Below are positions 26,273-36,096 of a stretch of DNA of 64,000 nucleotides, in pieces. This DNA is from an uncultured Pseudomonadota bacterium (GTDB taxonomy: Bacteria > Myxococcota_A > Polyangia > HGW-17): assembly GCA_938004375.1 (NCBI GenBank), contig CALKWH010000475.1:12752-76751 (forward strand), in the 5' to 3' direction. The translations under genes were made by a program, and so were the position numbers. Below the pieces are notes generated by a model. It made no database searches and had not been told where the DNA came from. It saw only the letters and a list, made by a program, of their open reading frames with translations. Position 1 is the first letter of the stretch. Each line of letters opens with the position of its first letter.

Positions 26273-26613
26273 CGATGAATCCCTCGACCCGACGCGTGAA
26301 CCAACGCCACGACGTGCAGCTGCCCCTGGAGGTGATCTCCGGAGACACCAGCCGGCCGGCGGTCATCCAGAACATGTCCGTTGGTGGCCTCTATTTCCAC
26401 TGCGATTTTCCCGTGGAACGCCAGCAGTTGTTCACCGTGGTGTTCAGCATCCCCACGCTGGACGTGCCGGTGCGCGTCGATACCGTGGTGCGCTGGACGG
26501 AGAAACTCGGTGAGGCGACCACGGGCGTGGGCGTGCAGTTCCTCGGCCTCAAGGCCCGCGAGGTCTGGGCCATCACCAAGTTCTTCACCTCCCTCTCGGT
26601 CTCGAACCTGTAG
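26269..26613 (+). CDS. PilZ-domain protein
   Basis: The 114-residue protein carries the PilZ c-di-GMP-binding features: R-V-N-Q-R (R-x3-R) at about 9-13 and N-M-S-V-G-G (N-x-S-x2-G) at about 35-40, then a beta-barrel. It ends a four-gene overlap chain (iorA-iorB-SpoA-PilZ). The 3' end overlaps the convergent LysR gene by 29 bases. It may bind c-di-GMP and act on a partner such as the SpoA protein; that is an inference from position. Confidence 0.9.
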   Translation: MTMNPSTRRVNQRHDVQLPLEVISGDTSRPAVIQNMSVGGLYFHCDFPVERQQLFTVVFSIPTLDVPVRVDTVVRWTEKLGEATTGVGVQFLGLKAREVWAITKFFTSLSVSNL

Positions 26614-27538
26614 TCCCTCCGTTCACCCCCTGCACCGGCGCGATGCCGTCGGCGTACTCCTCCAGGGACAATCTCTTCAGCGCGTCGGCCAGCCGGCGGT
26701 TCTTGTCGCGGCCGGCCCAGGCCTTTTTCTGATAGACGCAGAAGCGGTCCTCAGCGAGGGGCAGCCCGGGAAACAACTCCACCAAGCACCCCGTGGCCAA
26801 CTCCCGCGTGACGCTGTAGCGCGGGACCAACGCCGCGCCGAGCCCCTCGCAGGCCGCGCCGATCATCCCGCGCAGGTGGGTGAGCTCCTGCACGCGGGAG
26901 AACACCGGACGGCGCGCCGCCGGGAGGGCCTCCATCAGGCGGTCCCACCAGGCCCCGCCCCGGTCCAGGGACAGCACCGTCAACCGCCCCAGCGCGGCGG
27001 GATCGGGCACGGGGTTCGTCCGCAGGAACGCCGGCGCGGCGACCACGACGTACCGCTCGCGGAACAACTCGATGATCTCCAGCCGGGGATCGAGGTGCAC
27101 CCGGCAGTCCACCACCAGGTCGACCTCGCCGGAGGCGAGCGGCGCCGCGAGCTCGTTGGAGAAGTGGAAATGCAGGCACAGGTCGGCGTGCTCCCGCATG
27201 AACGGGGCGAGCTTGGGCACCAGCACCTGGGTGCCGAACTCCACCGTGCACCCCAGCACCAGGGGCTCGGCCAAAGTGCCGGCGGCCAGCTGGACCTCGA
27301 CCTCCCCGATGGCGTCGAACGCGCGGTCGCACACCTCGTACAGGCGCCGGCCCGCCTCGGTGAGCTGGGCGCGCCGGGCCACGTGGCGGACCAGCTCGCG
27401 GCCCACCTCGGCCTCGAGGCGGCGCAGGGCGTGACTCACGGCCGAGGGCGTCAGGTGCAGGGCGGCCGCCGCGGCCGAATTGCTGCCGCGCCGGGCGACC
27501 TCGGTGAAGACCCTCAGGCGGTTGGGATCGGCGCTCAT
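26585..27538 (-). CDS. LysR-family transcriptional regulator
   Basis: The 317-residue protein starts at 27538 after AAGGAG. Residues 1-60 form the LysR winged helix-turn-helix (R-L-R-V-F-T-E-V-A, L-T-P-S-A-V-S-H-A-L-R-R-L-E), and the rest is a periplasmic-binding-fold effector domain. LysR regulators usually act on the divergent gene, here pruA, and respond to a metabolite; a proline, arginine or glutamate-related signal would fit but is not shown. Dyads fit for LysR lie between the genes. Confidence 0.93.
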   Translation of the reverse strand: MSADPNRLRVFTEVARRGSNSAAAAALHLTPSAVSHALRRLEAEVGRELVRHVARRAQLTEAGRRLYEVCDRAFDAIGEVEVQLAAGTLAEPLVLGCTVEFGTQVLVPKLAPFMREHADLCLHFHFSNELAAPLASGEVDLVVDCRVHLDPRLEIIELFRERYVVVAAPAFLRTNPVPDPAALGRLTVLSLDRGGAWWDRLMEALPAARRPVFSRVQELTHLRGMIGAACEGLGAALVPRYSVTRELATGCLVELFPGLPLAEDRFCVYQKKAWAGRDKNRRLADALKRLSLEEYADGIAPVQGVNGGTTGSRPRGR

Positions 27539-27577
27539 CGTCGCGCTCCTTCCGGGGCCTTCCGTGTCCCCGAGTTC

Positions 27578-27626
27578 GATGAACAGAATTCATTCATCAC
27601 ATGAAAAACTATCACTTCATTTCACC
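27578..27626. promoter_or_regulatory. Predicted LysR operator array (TGAA/TTCA half-sites)
   Basis: GATGAA-N9-TTCATC (27578-27598) encloses TGAA-CAGAA-TTCA, a T-N11-A LysR box at 27580-27592. A second dyad, ATGAA-N10-TTCAT, lies at 27601-27620. They sit between the LysR and pruA starts. Confidence 0.6.
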
Positions 27627-27696
27627 TGGATCCAGCGGTATCTTTCCCCTGACGGCCCCGCCCGGCGGGCGCCACACCCCAACCAGGAGTGATCCC

Positions 27697-29325
27697 ATGA
27701 ACAACGCCGCCTTCTCCTTCCAGCCCCCCGTCAACGAGCCCGTGAGGAGCTACGCGCCGGGCACCCCCGAGCGCGAACGCCTCACGGCCGAGCTCACCCG
27801 CCAGGCCTCGGAGGTGGTCGAGATCCCGGCCATCATCGACGGCGGCGACGTGTACTCCGGTGACGTGGTGGAGGTGGTCATGCCCACCGAACACGGCCAC
27901 GTCCTCGCCCGCTGCCACCTCGCCGGCGAGGCCGAGCTCGAAGCCGCCTGCGACGCCGCCGTTCGCGCCCAGGCGCAGTGGTCTGCCCTCTCGTGGATCG
28001 AGCGGGCCTCGATCCAACTCAAGGCCGCCGAGCTCCTCGCCGGCCGGCACCGCGACCGGATCAACGCCGCCACCATGCTCGGCCAGGGCAAGAACGCCCA
28101 CCAGAGCGAGATCGACGCCGCGGCCGAGACCATCGACTTCCTGCGCTACAACGCCATGTTCGCGTCGCAGATCTACGCCCAGCAGCCGCGCTCGGCCCTG
28201 GACCAGCTCAACCGCCTGGAGTACCGCCCCCTCGAGGGCTTCGTGCTGGCGATCTCGCCGTTCAACTTCACCTCCATCGCCAGCAACCTGACCAACTCCC
28301 CGGTCCTCATGGGGAACACCGTCGTGTGGAAGCCGGCCACCACCGCCGTGCTGAGCAACTATCACCTCATGCGCGTCCTGCAGGAGGCGGGGATGCCCCC
28401 GGGGGTGGTCAACTTCGTGCCCTCGGCCGGCGCCCGCCTGGGCCGCGTCGCCCTGGCCCGCCCGGAGCTCGCCGGCATTCATTTCACCGGCTCCAACGGC
28501 ACGTTCAACACGCTGTGGCGGCAGGTGGCCGCCAACCTCGACCGCTACCGCTCCTATCCGCGCCTGGTGGGCGAGACCGGCGGCAAGGACTTCGTGTTCG
28601 TCCACGCCTCGGCCGACCCCGTCGAGGTCGCCACCGCCCTGGTGCGCGGCGCCTTCGAGTACCAGGGGCAGAAGTGCTCTGCCGCCTCCCGGGCCTACGT
28701 GCCGCGCAGCCTGTGGCCGGACGTGCGCGAGTCCCTGGTCGCCCAGCTCTCCCGGGTCTCCGTGGGGGACGTGCGCGACCTCTCCCACTTCATGAACGCG
28801 GTGATCGACGCGACCTCGTACAGGAACCTCACGGCCGTGATCGCCAAAGCCAGGGCCGACGCCGGCAACCGCCTGATCTTCGGCGGCGGCGCCAGCGACG
28901 CGGTGGGCTGGTTCGTGGAGCCCACCGTCCTCGAGGTCTCGGACCCGCGCTCGTTCCTGATGCAGGAGGAGTTCTTCGGGCCGATCCTGTCCGTGTTCGT
29001 CTACGAGGACGCCGCTTACGAGGAGACCCTCCAGATCTGCGACCGGACCAGCCCGTACGGGCTCACCGGCGCCGTGTTCTCCCGGGATCGCTACGCCTTC
29101 GTGCGGGCCTGCCAGATCCTGCGCTACGCCGCGGGCAACTTCTACCTCAACGACAAGCCCACCGGCGCGATGGTGGGCCTGCAGCCCTTCGGCGGCGCGC
29201 GGGGCTCGGGCACCAACGACAAGGCCGGCGGGCCCTTCAACCTGATGCGCTGGATCTCCCCGCGCACGATCAAGGAGACCTTCGTCCCGGCCACCTCCTT
29301 CGAGTATCCTTTCATGGGCCGCTAA
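27697..29325 (+). CDS. pruA: Delta-1-pyrroline-5-carboxylate dehydrogenase
   Basis: PruA oxidises P5C (glutamate semialdehyde) to glutamate with NAD+, the second step of proline degradation. I chose the ATG at 27697 because AGGAG precedes it; an upstream in-frame ATG has no such site and adds low-complexity sequence. The 542-residue length and sequence match the single-domain, mitochondrial-type P5C dehydrogenases. Motifs are S-P-F-N-F-T, G-N-T-V-V-W-K-P, V-G-E-T-G-G-K (catalytic Glu) and Q-G-Q-K-C-S-A (catalytic Cys). No proline dehydrogenase gene is adjacent. Confidence 0.95.
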   Translation: MNNAAFSFQPPVNEPVRSYAPGTPERERLTAELTRQASEVVEIPAIIDGGDVYSGDVVEVVMPTEHGHVLARCHLAGEAELEAACDAAVRAQAQWSALSWIERASIQLKAAELLAGRHRDRINAATMLGQGKNAHQSEIDAAAETIDFLRYNAMFASQIYAQQPRSALDQLNRLEYRPLEGFVLAISPFNFTSIASNLTNSPVLMGNTVVWKPATTAVLSNYHLMRVLQEAGMPPGVVNFVPSAGARLGRVALARPELAGIHFTGSNGTFNTLWRQVAANLDRYRSYPRLVGETGGKDFVFVHASADPVEVATALVRGAFEYQGQKCSAASRAYVPRSLWPDVRESLVAQLSRVSVGDVRDLSHFMNAVIDATSYRNLTAVIAKARADAGNRLIFGGGASDAVGWFVEPTVLEVSDPRSFLMQEEFFGPILSVFVYEDAAYEETLQICDRTSPYGLTGAVFSRDRYAFVRACQILRYAAGNFYLNDKPTGAMVGLQPFGGARGSGTNDKAGGPFNLMRWISPRTIKETFVPATSFEYPFMGR

Positions 29326-29386
29326 AAAACCATTGCACGGACTCGGGTTCGGTGCTTTCCTGTTCCTGTCGGAAGGAGACACCATC

Positions 29387-30232
29387 ATGCCGGGACCCAT
29401 CGCCCTCTGCCTCGAGAACTGCTACCCCGCCCACGAGAGCCTGCGCTACCTGCGCTGCGTCGCCCTCTCCGGCGCCGAGCCGGCCCTGTCGATCCTGCCC
29501 GGCGGCGAGATCGAATGGCACCAGGAGACCCCCGGACACGGCCAGTTGTGGGTCAGCGCCGACGAGCGGCTGATCTTTCATCGCCCCTCCGGCAGCGTCG
29601 GCTGGGCCCAGGTGCACCGCGGCGGCCGCCGGGTGGAGGTCCCCGAGGGAAAGCCGGTGGTGCTCCTCGACGGCGACTACCTCGTGGTTCCCGGCTTCTG
29701 CTACCGAATCCACGTCCACGGCCCGGCCGGCCAGATCCACGAGCCCACCTATTTGGATGGGCAGGATCCCGCGCGCCAGGAGCCCGCCCGGCACACCCGC
29801 CACCGGCTGGCCGCCGCCGGTCTGGTGGCCGTCGCCACGCTCTTCGGCGCCCAGGGGGCGTGCACCACGGAAAAACCGGTGAACGAGAAGCCCGAGCCCC
29901 GGGAGGCCGGCGACCCCGGCCCCGACCAGCCCATGCCACCGGTGGACGAGCCGGACATGAAGCAACCGGTCCAGCCCGACATCGACGTGCGCGATCATCC
30001 GCCCGCGCCGCTGCCCCCGGACGGCTACCGGAACATCCGCCCCGCGAACGAGTCCCTGGGCACGGTGGCGCCGCCGGCCGCGCCGCCGCCCATCGAGGTG
30101 CGCGTCGCGCCGCCCAAGCCGGCCCCGCCCATGAACCCGCCGCCCATGAAGGGCGACATGAAGGGCGACATGAAGGGCGACATGGACGAGGACGGGGAGG
30201 AAGACGGGGATCCGGTCCCGCCCATGAAATGA
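29387..30232 (+). CDS. Membrane protein with FHA-like N-terminal region and Pro-rich MKGD tail
   Basis: The ATG at 29387 follows AAGGAG and gives 281 residues. The N-terminal 140 residues (G-x-L-W-V-S-A-D-E-R-L-I-F-H-R, V-V-L-L-D-G-D-Y-L-V-V-P-G, Y-R-I-H-V-H-G) resemble the strand pattern of FHA-like domains, without the strict FHA signature. A hydrophobic segment (about 154-175, ending A-Q-G-A-C) is a membrane helix. A Pro-rich region and three M-K-G-D repeats follow. FHA-like domains read phosphothreonine, so the protein may link to the kinases seen here; that is a guess. Confidence 0.7.
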   Translation: MPGPIALCLENCYPAHESLRYLRCVALSGAEPALSILPGGEIEWHQETPGHGQLWVSADERLIFHRPSGSVGWAQVHRGGRRVEVPEGKPVVLLDGDYLVVPGFCYRIHVHGPAGQIHEPTYLDGQDPARQEPARHTRHRLAAAGLVAVATLFGAQGACTTEKPVNEKPEPREAGDPGPDQPMPPVDEPDMKQPVQPDIDVRDHPPAPLPPDGYRNIRPANESLGTVAPPAAPPPIEVRVAPPKPAPPMNPPPMKGDMKGDMKGDMDEDGEEDGDPVPPMK

Positions 30233-30341
30233 ACTGTCCTGGCGCTGGTCCCCACCCGCCCGGTTAAAACACAAGAAAGTCCTTGTTTTTCAGGGTATTT
30301 TCTGCCACATTACAGGCAGTTCGACCACCCGAGGAAGGAAC

Positions 30342-31304
30342 ATGAAACTCACCGTCTCGCTTCTGATCCCGTTGCTCCTGATCGCCGCCTCCCCCGCCCG
30401 CGCCCAGGAGATCGTCTGCCCCAAGCCCACCGCCAGCCTCGAGGACAACAAGAACGAGGCCCGCCGCTACTTCAACATGGGCAACACGTACTTCAACATG
30501 AAACAGTACGACAAGGCCGCCGCCTCGTTCCGCTGCGTCATCGGGCTCGTCCCCTACTCCGTCATGGCCCGCTACCGCCTCGCCATCTCCTACGAGCAGC
30601 TCGGCAAGGTCGCCCTCGCGCTGGAGCAGTTCCAGTGGGTGGTCGCCGACGCCTCGGACGAGGCCAAGCCGCTCCACGCCGACGCCCAGAAGCGCATCGA
30701 GGCCGCCGAGAAGGCCGCCGCGGACGCCAAGGCCAGGGCCGACGCCGAAGCCAAGGCCAAGGCCGACGCCGTCGCCAAGGCCAAAGCCGACGCCAAGGCC
30801 AAAGCCGACGCCGACGCCAAGGCCAAAGCCGACGCCAAGGCCAAAGCCGACGCCGACGCCAAGGCCAAAGCCGACGCCAAGGCCAAAGCCGACGCCGACG
30901 CCAAGGCCAAGGCCGACGCCGACGCCAAGTCCCGACGCGAGACCCCGGGGACCACCCCCTCCCCCGCCGGCGGCCTCACCTCCCGCTGGTGGTTCTGGAC
31001 CGGCGTGGGCGCCACCGTCCTGTTCACCGGCGCCACGGTGGTGCTCGGCCTCACCACGCTGGACCTCCAGAAGCAGTGGGAGGCTGACTGGGACCCCGAG
31101 GACCGCTCAAAGCTCGAGGACTTCCGGCTCTACACCGATCTCGCTTTGGGCGCCACGATCGTGTCGGCCGCCGCCCTGGGCGTGACCCTCTTCCTCACCC
31201 GCGGCGACCGCGCCCCGAAGGGCCCCGCGGACACCACCGGCTGGCACGTCTTCCCCTCCTGCGGCCCCGACGGTTGCCAGTTGACCCTTTCCCTGGGATT
31301 CTAA
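30342..31304 (+). CDS. TPR protein with Lys-Ala-Asp repeat and two membrane segments
   Basis: The 320-residue protein starts after GGAAGG. A signal peptide (1-22, ends A-R-A-Q) is followed by a tetratricopeptide region (about 35-115: [24 protein letters not shown]). The K-A-D-A-K-A repeats (about 130-200) form a long charged helix or linker. Two hydrophobic stretches follow (about 215-245 and 262-285). It is an envelope protein; the layout of TPR, charged repeat and membrane part resembles that of the PEGA protein at 59607. Confidence 0.85.
   Translation: MKLTVSLLIPLLLIAASPARAQEIVCPKPTASLEDNKNEARRYFNMGNTYFNMKQYDKAAASFRCVIGLVPYSVMARYRLAISYEQLGKVALALEQFQWVVADASDEAKPLHADAQKRIEAAEKAAADAKARADAEAKAKADAVAKAKADAKAKADADAKAKADAKAKADADAKAKADAKAKADADAKAKADADAKSRRETPGTTPSPAGGLTSRWWFWTGVGATVLFTGATVVLGLTTLDLQKQWEADWDPEDRSKLEDFRLYTDLALGATIVSAAALGVTLFLTRGDRAPKGPADTTGWHVFPSCGPDGCQLTLSLGF
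30727..30930 (+). repeat. KADA-coding tandem repeat
   Basis: Imperfect repeats of gccaaggccaaagccgacgc encode Lys/Ala/Asp-rich residues in the TPR protein. The array is a slippage-prone low-complexity tract. Confidence 0.85.
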
Positions 31305-31319
31305 GGGCGGAGGTCCCCC

Positions 31320-33323
31320 ATGCGCACCCTTTCTAATTTATTCATTGTCTCCATTTTCAGCGTCCTCTCCGCCTGCACGCTCCTGGTCGAGGTCAAGGAC
31401 AAACCGACCAACAACGGAAATGGCACCTGCGGTGACGGCGTGAAGAACGGCACCGAGGCGTGCGACGAGGAAGACCTCGGTGATCAGACCTGTGGGTCCC
31501 TGGGCTTCGACCCCACCGATGGCGGCGTCCTCACCTGCAACGCCAATTGCACCTTCGACACCTCCGGCTGCGGCGGAAGCGTCTGCGGCAACGGGATCCT
31601 CGAGGAGGGCGAGGCGTGCGACGACGAACAACTCGGCGGCGCCACCTGTGTGACCCTCGGGTACACGGGAGGCCTCCTGGCGTGCAACGGAGAGTGCCAG
31701 TTCGACGTCTCCGAATGTGCCGGCGGCTTCTGCGGCAACGGCTACATCGACGCCGGCGAAGCCTGCGACGGCGAAAACCTCAACGGCTTCACCTGCGAAA
31801 GCCTGGGCCTGGGATTCGTCGAGGGCGACCTGCGCTGCGCCGATGACTGCACCTTCAACACCTCGCAGTGTGAAGGGGCCGAGACCGAGACCATCTGCGA
31901 CGACGGCGCCGACAACGACAACGACGGCAAGACCGACTGCGCAGACCCGGACTGCCTGAACGAAGATCATTGTGGAGCCGAAGAATTCGATTGCCACGAC
32001 GACAACGACAACGACGGCGACGGCATGATCGACTGCGAAGATCCCGAATGCGCCAACGAGCCCATGTGCATGATCGATAACGAGATCTGCAACAATGGCG
32101 TTGATGACGACGGCGACGGCAGCATCGATTGCTGGGACTCCGGCTGCATGGGCCATCCGGGCTGCTCGATGGGGACCTGCGGTGATGGGACCGTCAACTA
32201 CCCCAGCGGCGAGCAGTGCGACGGCGCCAACTTCGACGGCGAGGATTGCATCTCCCTTGGATACATGGGCGGCACCCTGAATTGCTTCCAGTTCACCTGC
32301 CAGTTCGATGTCTCCGGCTGCATCGGCAACGGAGTCTGCGGCAACGGGATCATCGAAACGCCCGAGGAGAGCTGCGAAGGCGCCAACCTCAACGGGAAAG
32401 ACTGTTTCACCATGGGCTTTGCCGGAGGCGGTACCCTGACCTGCGGAACGGACTGCCAATACATCGTCAGCGGGTGCACGCACAACCTCTCCTCCACGTT
32501 CATCGGAAACCTGGTGTACGTCCCCGGGGGGACCTTCCTGCGGGACACGGATCCTTCGAACCTGAGCACGGTCTCGTCGTTTTACATGAGCCAGTACGAG
32601 ATCACGCGGACCCACTGGACCTCGGTGACGGGGTGGCCCGACCCCAGCGATGTGAGCCGCTCGAGCGGTCCGGGAGACCCGGTGCAGATGGTGAGCTGGT
32701 ACGACGCGATCGCTTTTTGCAACAAACTGAGCCTGCAGGAGGGGTTGACGCCGGTGTACTCGATCTCCGGCGTGAACTTCCAGACCCTGACCTACGCGCA
32801 GATCCCGACCGCGGACGACGTCAACTGGAACGCGGTGACGGCGGACTGGGGGGCGAACGGGTACCGGCTGCCCACGGAGATGGAGTGGCTGTGGGCGGCG
32901 ATGGGCGGAGACACGGCGGACCCGGGCAACGTGAACACGGACGGTTTCATGAAACTGTTCGCGGGGCACTCCGGCACCAACACCATCGGGGACTGTGCGG
33001 TGTTCGGCTTCTATTCCAGCGAGCCGGGCCGCACGATGACCGAGCGGACCAACCCGGTGGGTTCGAGGTGCGCCAACGAGCTGGGCATCTACGACCTCTC
33101 CGGGAACGTGTGGGAGTGGATCTGGGACTGGAAGCAGGATTCTTTCCCGACCGGAGACCTGACGAATTACCGGGGCCCGGGCGTCCCTGGCCCGGGCGGC
33201 GGCCGCGTGGGGCGTGGCGGCAGCTGGGAGAATTCCTCTCCCTCCTGCGCCCTGAACGACCGTGGCGTGGGCATGCCGAACATCCGGTACTTCAACTTCG
33301 GGTTTCACGTGGTCCGTAAATGA
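31320..33323 (+). CDS. Cys-rich/MopE-like/FGE-like lipoprotein
   Basis: The 667-residue lipoprotein (Cys19) starts 15 bases after the TPR gene with GGAGG. Three C-G-D/N-G repeats (about 34-180), three MopE-like D-x-D-x-D-G-x-x-D-C segments (about 185-280), more Cys-rich repeats, then an FGE-sulfatase-like domain from about 390. FGE domains make formylglycine or, in divergent forms, bind or modify sulfur/selenium compounds; the formylglycine-generating Cys pair is not evident here. It ends with F-H-V-V-R-K. It is the intact relative of the frameshifted gene at 8373. Confidence 0.9.
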   Translation: MRTLSNLFIVSIFSVLSACTLLVEVKDKPTNNGNGTCGDGVKNGTEACDEEDLGDQTCGSLGFDPTDGGVLTCNANCTFDTSGCGGSVCGNGILEEGEACDDEQLGGATCVTLGYTGGLLACNGECQFDVSECAGGFCGNGYIDAGEACDGENLNGFTCESLGLGFVEGDLRCADDCTFNTSQCEGAETETICDDGADNDNDGKTDCADPDCLNEDHCGAEEFDCHDDNDNDGDGMIDCEDPECANEPMCMIDNEICNNGVDDDGDGSIDCWDSGCMGHPGCSMGTCGDGTVNYPSGEQCDGANFDGEDCISLGYMGGTLNCFQFTCQFDVSGCIGNGVCGNGIIETPEESCEGANLNGKDCFTMGFAGGGTLTCGTDCQYIVSGCTHNLSSTFIGNLVYVPGGTFLRDTDPSNLSTVSSFYMSQYEITRTHWTSVTGWPDPSDVSRSSGPGDPVQMVSWYDAIAFCNKLSLQEGLTPVYSISGVNFQTLTYAQIPTADDVNWNAVTADWGANGYRLPTEMEWLWAAMGGDTADPGNVNTDGFMKLFAGHSGTNTIGDCAVFGFYSSEPGRTMTERTNPVGSRCANELGIYDLSGNVWEWIWDWKQDSFPTGDLTNYRGPGVPGPGGGRVGRGGSWENSSPSCALNDRGVGMPNIRYFNFGFHVVRK

Positions 33324-33338
33324 TTTCGGAGGCTCTCC

Positions 33339-35135
33339 ATGCGTACCGTTAATAATTTGCTTATCATCTCCTGTCTCGGCGTCCTCTCCGCCTGCTCCCT
33401 CCTCGTCGAGGTCAAGGACCGACCGGCCAACAACGTCAACAACGTCAACAACGCGAACAACACCAACAACGCCGTCTGCGGCGACGGCGTGGTGACCGGC
33501 GGCGAGTCCTGCGACGAGGAAAACCTCAACGGCCTCACCTGTCTGGACCTGGATTTCGCGGGAGGTTGGCTGCAGTGCACCGCCGATTGCAGTTTCGACA
33601 CTTCCGAATGCTCCGACGCACCCGTCTGCGGGGACGGGCTCCGGTCCGAGACCGAGCTCTGCGACGGCGAGGATCTCGGCGGCCAAACCTGCGAGAGCCT
33701 GGGCCGGGGCTTTATTGAGGGCCAATTGTATTGTAAAGAGGATTGCGCCGATTTCGACACCACCCAGTGCGTCGGCGGGGGAGAGATCTGCGACAACCTG
33801 ATGGACGACGACGGGGACGGTGATACCGACTGCGCCGACGCCGACTGCGCCTCGCTCCCGATCTGTACGGGAGGCTCCTGCGGAAACGGGCTGATCGAAG
33901 GCGAGGAAGAGTGCGACGGGGACAACCTCAACAACCTGCTGTGCGAGGACTTCGGCTTCACGCCCGGCGGCGCGCTCGATTGTGACGGCCCGTCCTGCAA
34001 ATTCATCTTTTCGGGATGTACCTACACCTCCGGCATGTCGCCGCCGAACGTGATCGTCGCCGGCGAATCCCACACCTGCGCCGGCTCGTCCGAAGGCGTC
34101 TACTGCTGGGGGTACAACGATCATGGACAACTCGGCACCAACACCTCTTTCATGTACCGCCCCACCCCGGGCCAAAAAATCGATTTCAATGGTATAGAGC
34201 TTGGAACCTCTGCTCTGGCCGCCGGGGGTGCCCACACCTGCATGGTCTCCGATAACGCGGGTATGTACGGTCACCTCGTGTGTTGGGGCGCCAACTCCCA
34301 CGGCCAGCTCGGCACCGGCTCGGCCGGCAACGACTCGGCGCCCGTGAATGTCGGCGGGACGAACACCTACTCGGACGTGGTCGCGGGCCGGGAACACACC
34401 TGCGCCCTGCGCACCGACGGCAAGGTGTTCTGCTGGGGCAGCAACCTGCGCGGCCAGCTCGGGTTGCCCGGCGCGGGGACCCTCGTCCCCAGCCCGACCG
34501 AAGTCACCAGCATTTACAATGTCACCTCGCTCTCGGCGGGCTACCACCACACCTGCGCGATCCAGGAGGAGACGGCCGGGCAGGGGGAACTGTTCTGCTG
34601 GGGCGACAACACCGAGGGCCAGATCGGAAACGCGGATTGGACGGACGTGATCGAACAACCCACGGCCATCACGGATCTGACCTTCGTTCAGAAGGTCGCC
34701 TGCGGGGAACGACACACCTGCGCCATCGCGGAGGGGAGCAGCGTGTGGTGCTGGGGCGCCAACACCGAAAGCCAGCTCGGCATGGGAGGATCCGGCTCCA
34801 ACTTCCCCCAGCAGGTCGGGGATCTCCAGGCGTTCCAGATCTGGGCCGGCGCCAATCACACCTGCGTGATCACGGACGCCATCGGATCGGTGTCCTGCTG
34901 GGGCCGCAACGTCCACGGCCAGATCGGCGTCGACCACACCCAGCCGGTGGGCAGCCCCGTGCCATTGACGATCGGAGATTTCATGATGCTGGGGGGCGGG
35001 GGGGACCACACCTGCGGCATCATCAATGTTGGTGGCACCTTCAAGGCCTACTGCTGGGGCGCCAACTGGTTCGGCCAGTTGGGCCAAGGCAACACCGCCA
35101 CCAACCCCTCCCCCTGGCCGGTGCTCGGGCAATGA
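33339..35135 (+). CDS. Asn-linker, Cys-rich and RCC1 lipoprotein
   Basis: The 598-residue lipoprotein (Cys19) follows GGAGG 16 bases after its neighbour. Its first 30 residues closely match the preceding lipoprotein (S-A-C-x-L-L-V-E-V-K-D). Residues about 31-46 are (N-N-V/A/T)n, then C-G-D-G repeats, a MopE-like Asp segment, and RCC1 repeats (about 235-598) with H-T-C and C-W-G-x-N motifs. The two genes are a tandem pair with a common N-terminal module and different C-terminal domains. Confidence 0.9.
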   Translation: MRTVNNLLIISCLGVLSACSLLVEVKDRPANNVNNVNNANNTNNAVCGDGVVTGGESCDEENLNGLTCLDLDFAGGWLQCTADCSFDTSECSDAPVCGDGLRSETELCDGEDLGGQTCESLGRGFIEGQLYCKEDCADFDTTQCVGGGEICDNLMDDDGDGDTDCADADCASLPICTGGSCGNGLIEGEEECDGDNLNNLLCEDFGFTPGGALDCDGPSCKFIFSGCTYTSGMSPPNVIVAGESHTCAGSSEGVYCWGYNDHGQLGTNTSFMYRPTPGQKIDFNGIELGTSALAAGGAHTCMVSDNAGMYGHLVCWGANSHGQLGTGSAGNDSAPVNVGGTNTYSDVVAGREHTCALRTDGKVFCWGSNLRGQLGLPGAGTLVPSPTEVTSIYNVTSLSAGYHHTCAIQEETAGQGELFCWGDNTEGQIGNADWTDVIEQPTAITDLTFVQKVACGERHTCAIAEGSSVWCWGANTESQLGMGGSGSNFPQQVGDLQAFQIWAGANHTCVITDAIGSVSCWGRNVHGQIGVDHTQPVGSPVPLTIGDFMMLGGGGDHTCGIINVGGTFKAYCWGANWFGQLGQGNTATNPSPWPVLGQ

Positions 35136-35162
35136 CCGAACGGCACGCCTGAACCATCCCCA

Positions 35163-36056
35163 TCATCTCACCGACAGGCGCAGCACCTGGTAGAGCTCCC
35201 CGCGGGAGCGGCCGTCCTCGGCGTCGCGCTCGGTGGCGTGGATCCACGCCAGGCGGTGGGTCGCGCTGAAGTACACCTCCACCTCGGCCGAGAGCGCGCA
35301 GGAGGTCTCGGGCAGACCCTCGCAGGCCAGCGTCGTCTCGGCGAGGGTCCGTCGGTCGGCCACGCGTAGGATCCGGACGCGGGTTCGGTGGTCCACGTCC
35401 TTTGCCTCGTAGACCACCTCGTGGTCCTTCGCGTCCTCGCCGGCCTCGAACATCCGATCCAGGCGTGCCGCCCCCAGCGCGCGGGCCTGCGACCCCACCT
35501 CGTCCAGGCGTTTCTGCAGCAACGGGCGCAGACGCCCCAACGCGGCCTCGACGCGCTCCGGGATCCGCTCGCACGAGTCCGGATCCTGGCTCCCGTAGGG
35601 TTCCTCCGGATCCACGGCCTGGTCCTGCAGGCACTCCGGGTCCTTCGCATCCCGGTGGGCCTGTCGCACCTCCTCCTCGGTGAGGATGTGGAAGCGGCTG
35701 ATCTCCTTGCGATCGGGCAGCGCGCGCACCACGACGTGCAGCTCGGTGAACGGCTCCTCCTCCTCGGCGGCGTCCGTGAAACGGGCGTAGCAGAAGCGGC
35801 GCTCCAACTCCAGGATCCTGGCGCCGTCGGCCGAGATCGCGGGGAACCCCGAGAGGGACGGGGCGTCGACCCCGAGCGTGTCCATAGTGAGCTCGCCCAA
35901 CTCGAGGACCGGCGCCGCCAGCGGGTCCACCGGACCCGCGGCAGGACCCGCGGCGGCTTTGGGCAGACCTGGTTTCGAGCTCCCGGACCCCGCGCACGCC
36001 GGGATCACCAGGGCCGCAAACAGAATGGTCACTCCAGTTTTCAGGTAGGTTTTCAT
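35163..36056 (-). CDS. Lipoprotein of unknown function
   Basis: The 297-residue protein has a signal peptide ending I-P-A-C (Cys21) and is preceded by AGGGGAG. The mature part is charged, with Glu-rich and Asp/Arg-rich helices and a Cys pair or two (E-C-L, D-S-C-E-R, C-E-G-L, S-C-A-L). I find no family. It is the last gene of the apparent operon 38550-35163, following the esterase lipoprotein by 40 bases. Confidence 0.75.
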   Translation of the reverse strand: MKTYLKTGVTILFAALVIPACAGSGSSKPGLPKAAAGPAAGPVDPLAAPVLELGELTMDTLGVDAPSLSGFPAISADGARILELERRFCYARFTDAAEEEEPFTELHVVVRALPDRKEISRFHILTEEEVRQAHRDAKDPECLQDQAVDPEEPYGSQDPDSCERIPERVEAALGRLRPLLQKRLDEVGSQARALGAARLDRMFEAGEDAKDHEVVYEAKDVDHRTRVRILRVADRRTLAETTLACEGLPETSCALSAEVEVYFSATHRLAWIHATERDAEDGRSRGELYQVLRLSVR

Positions 36057-36096
36057 GACAATTCTCCCCTCAGGTTCAGATTTCGACCGGGTCCCC

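Noticed and set aside
31338-35132. Very long minus-strand open frame opposite two lipoproteins
   Set aside because: It is a shadow of GC-rich, Cys-repeat coding DNA; the plus-strand genes have signal peptides, ribosome-binding sites and known domains.
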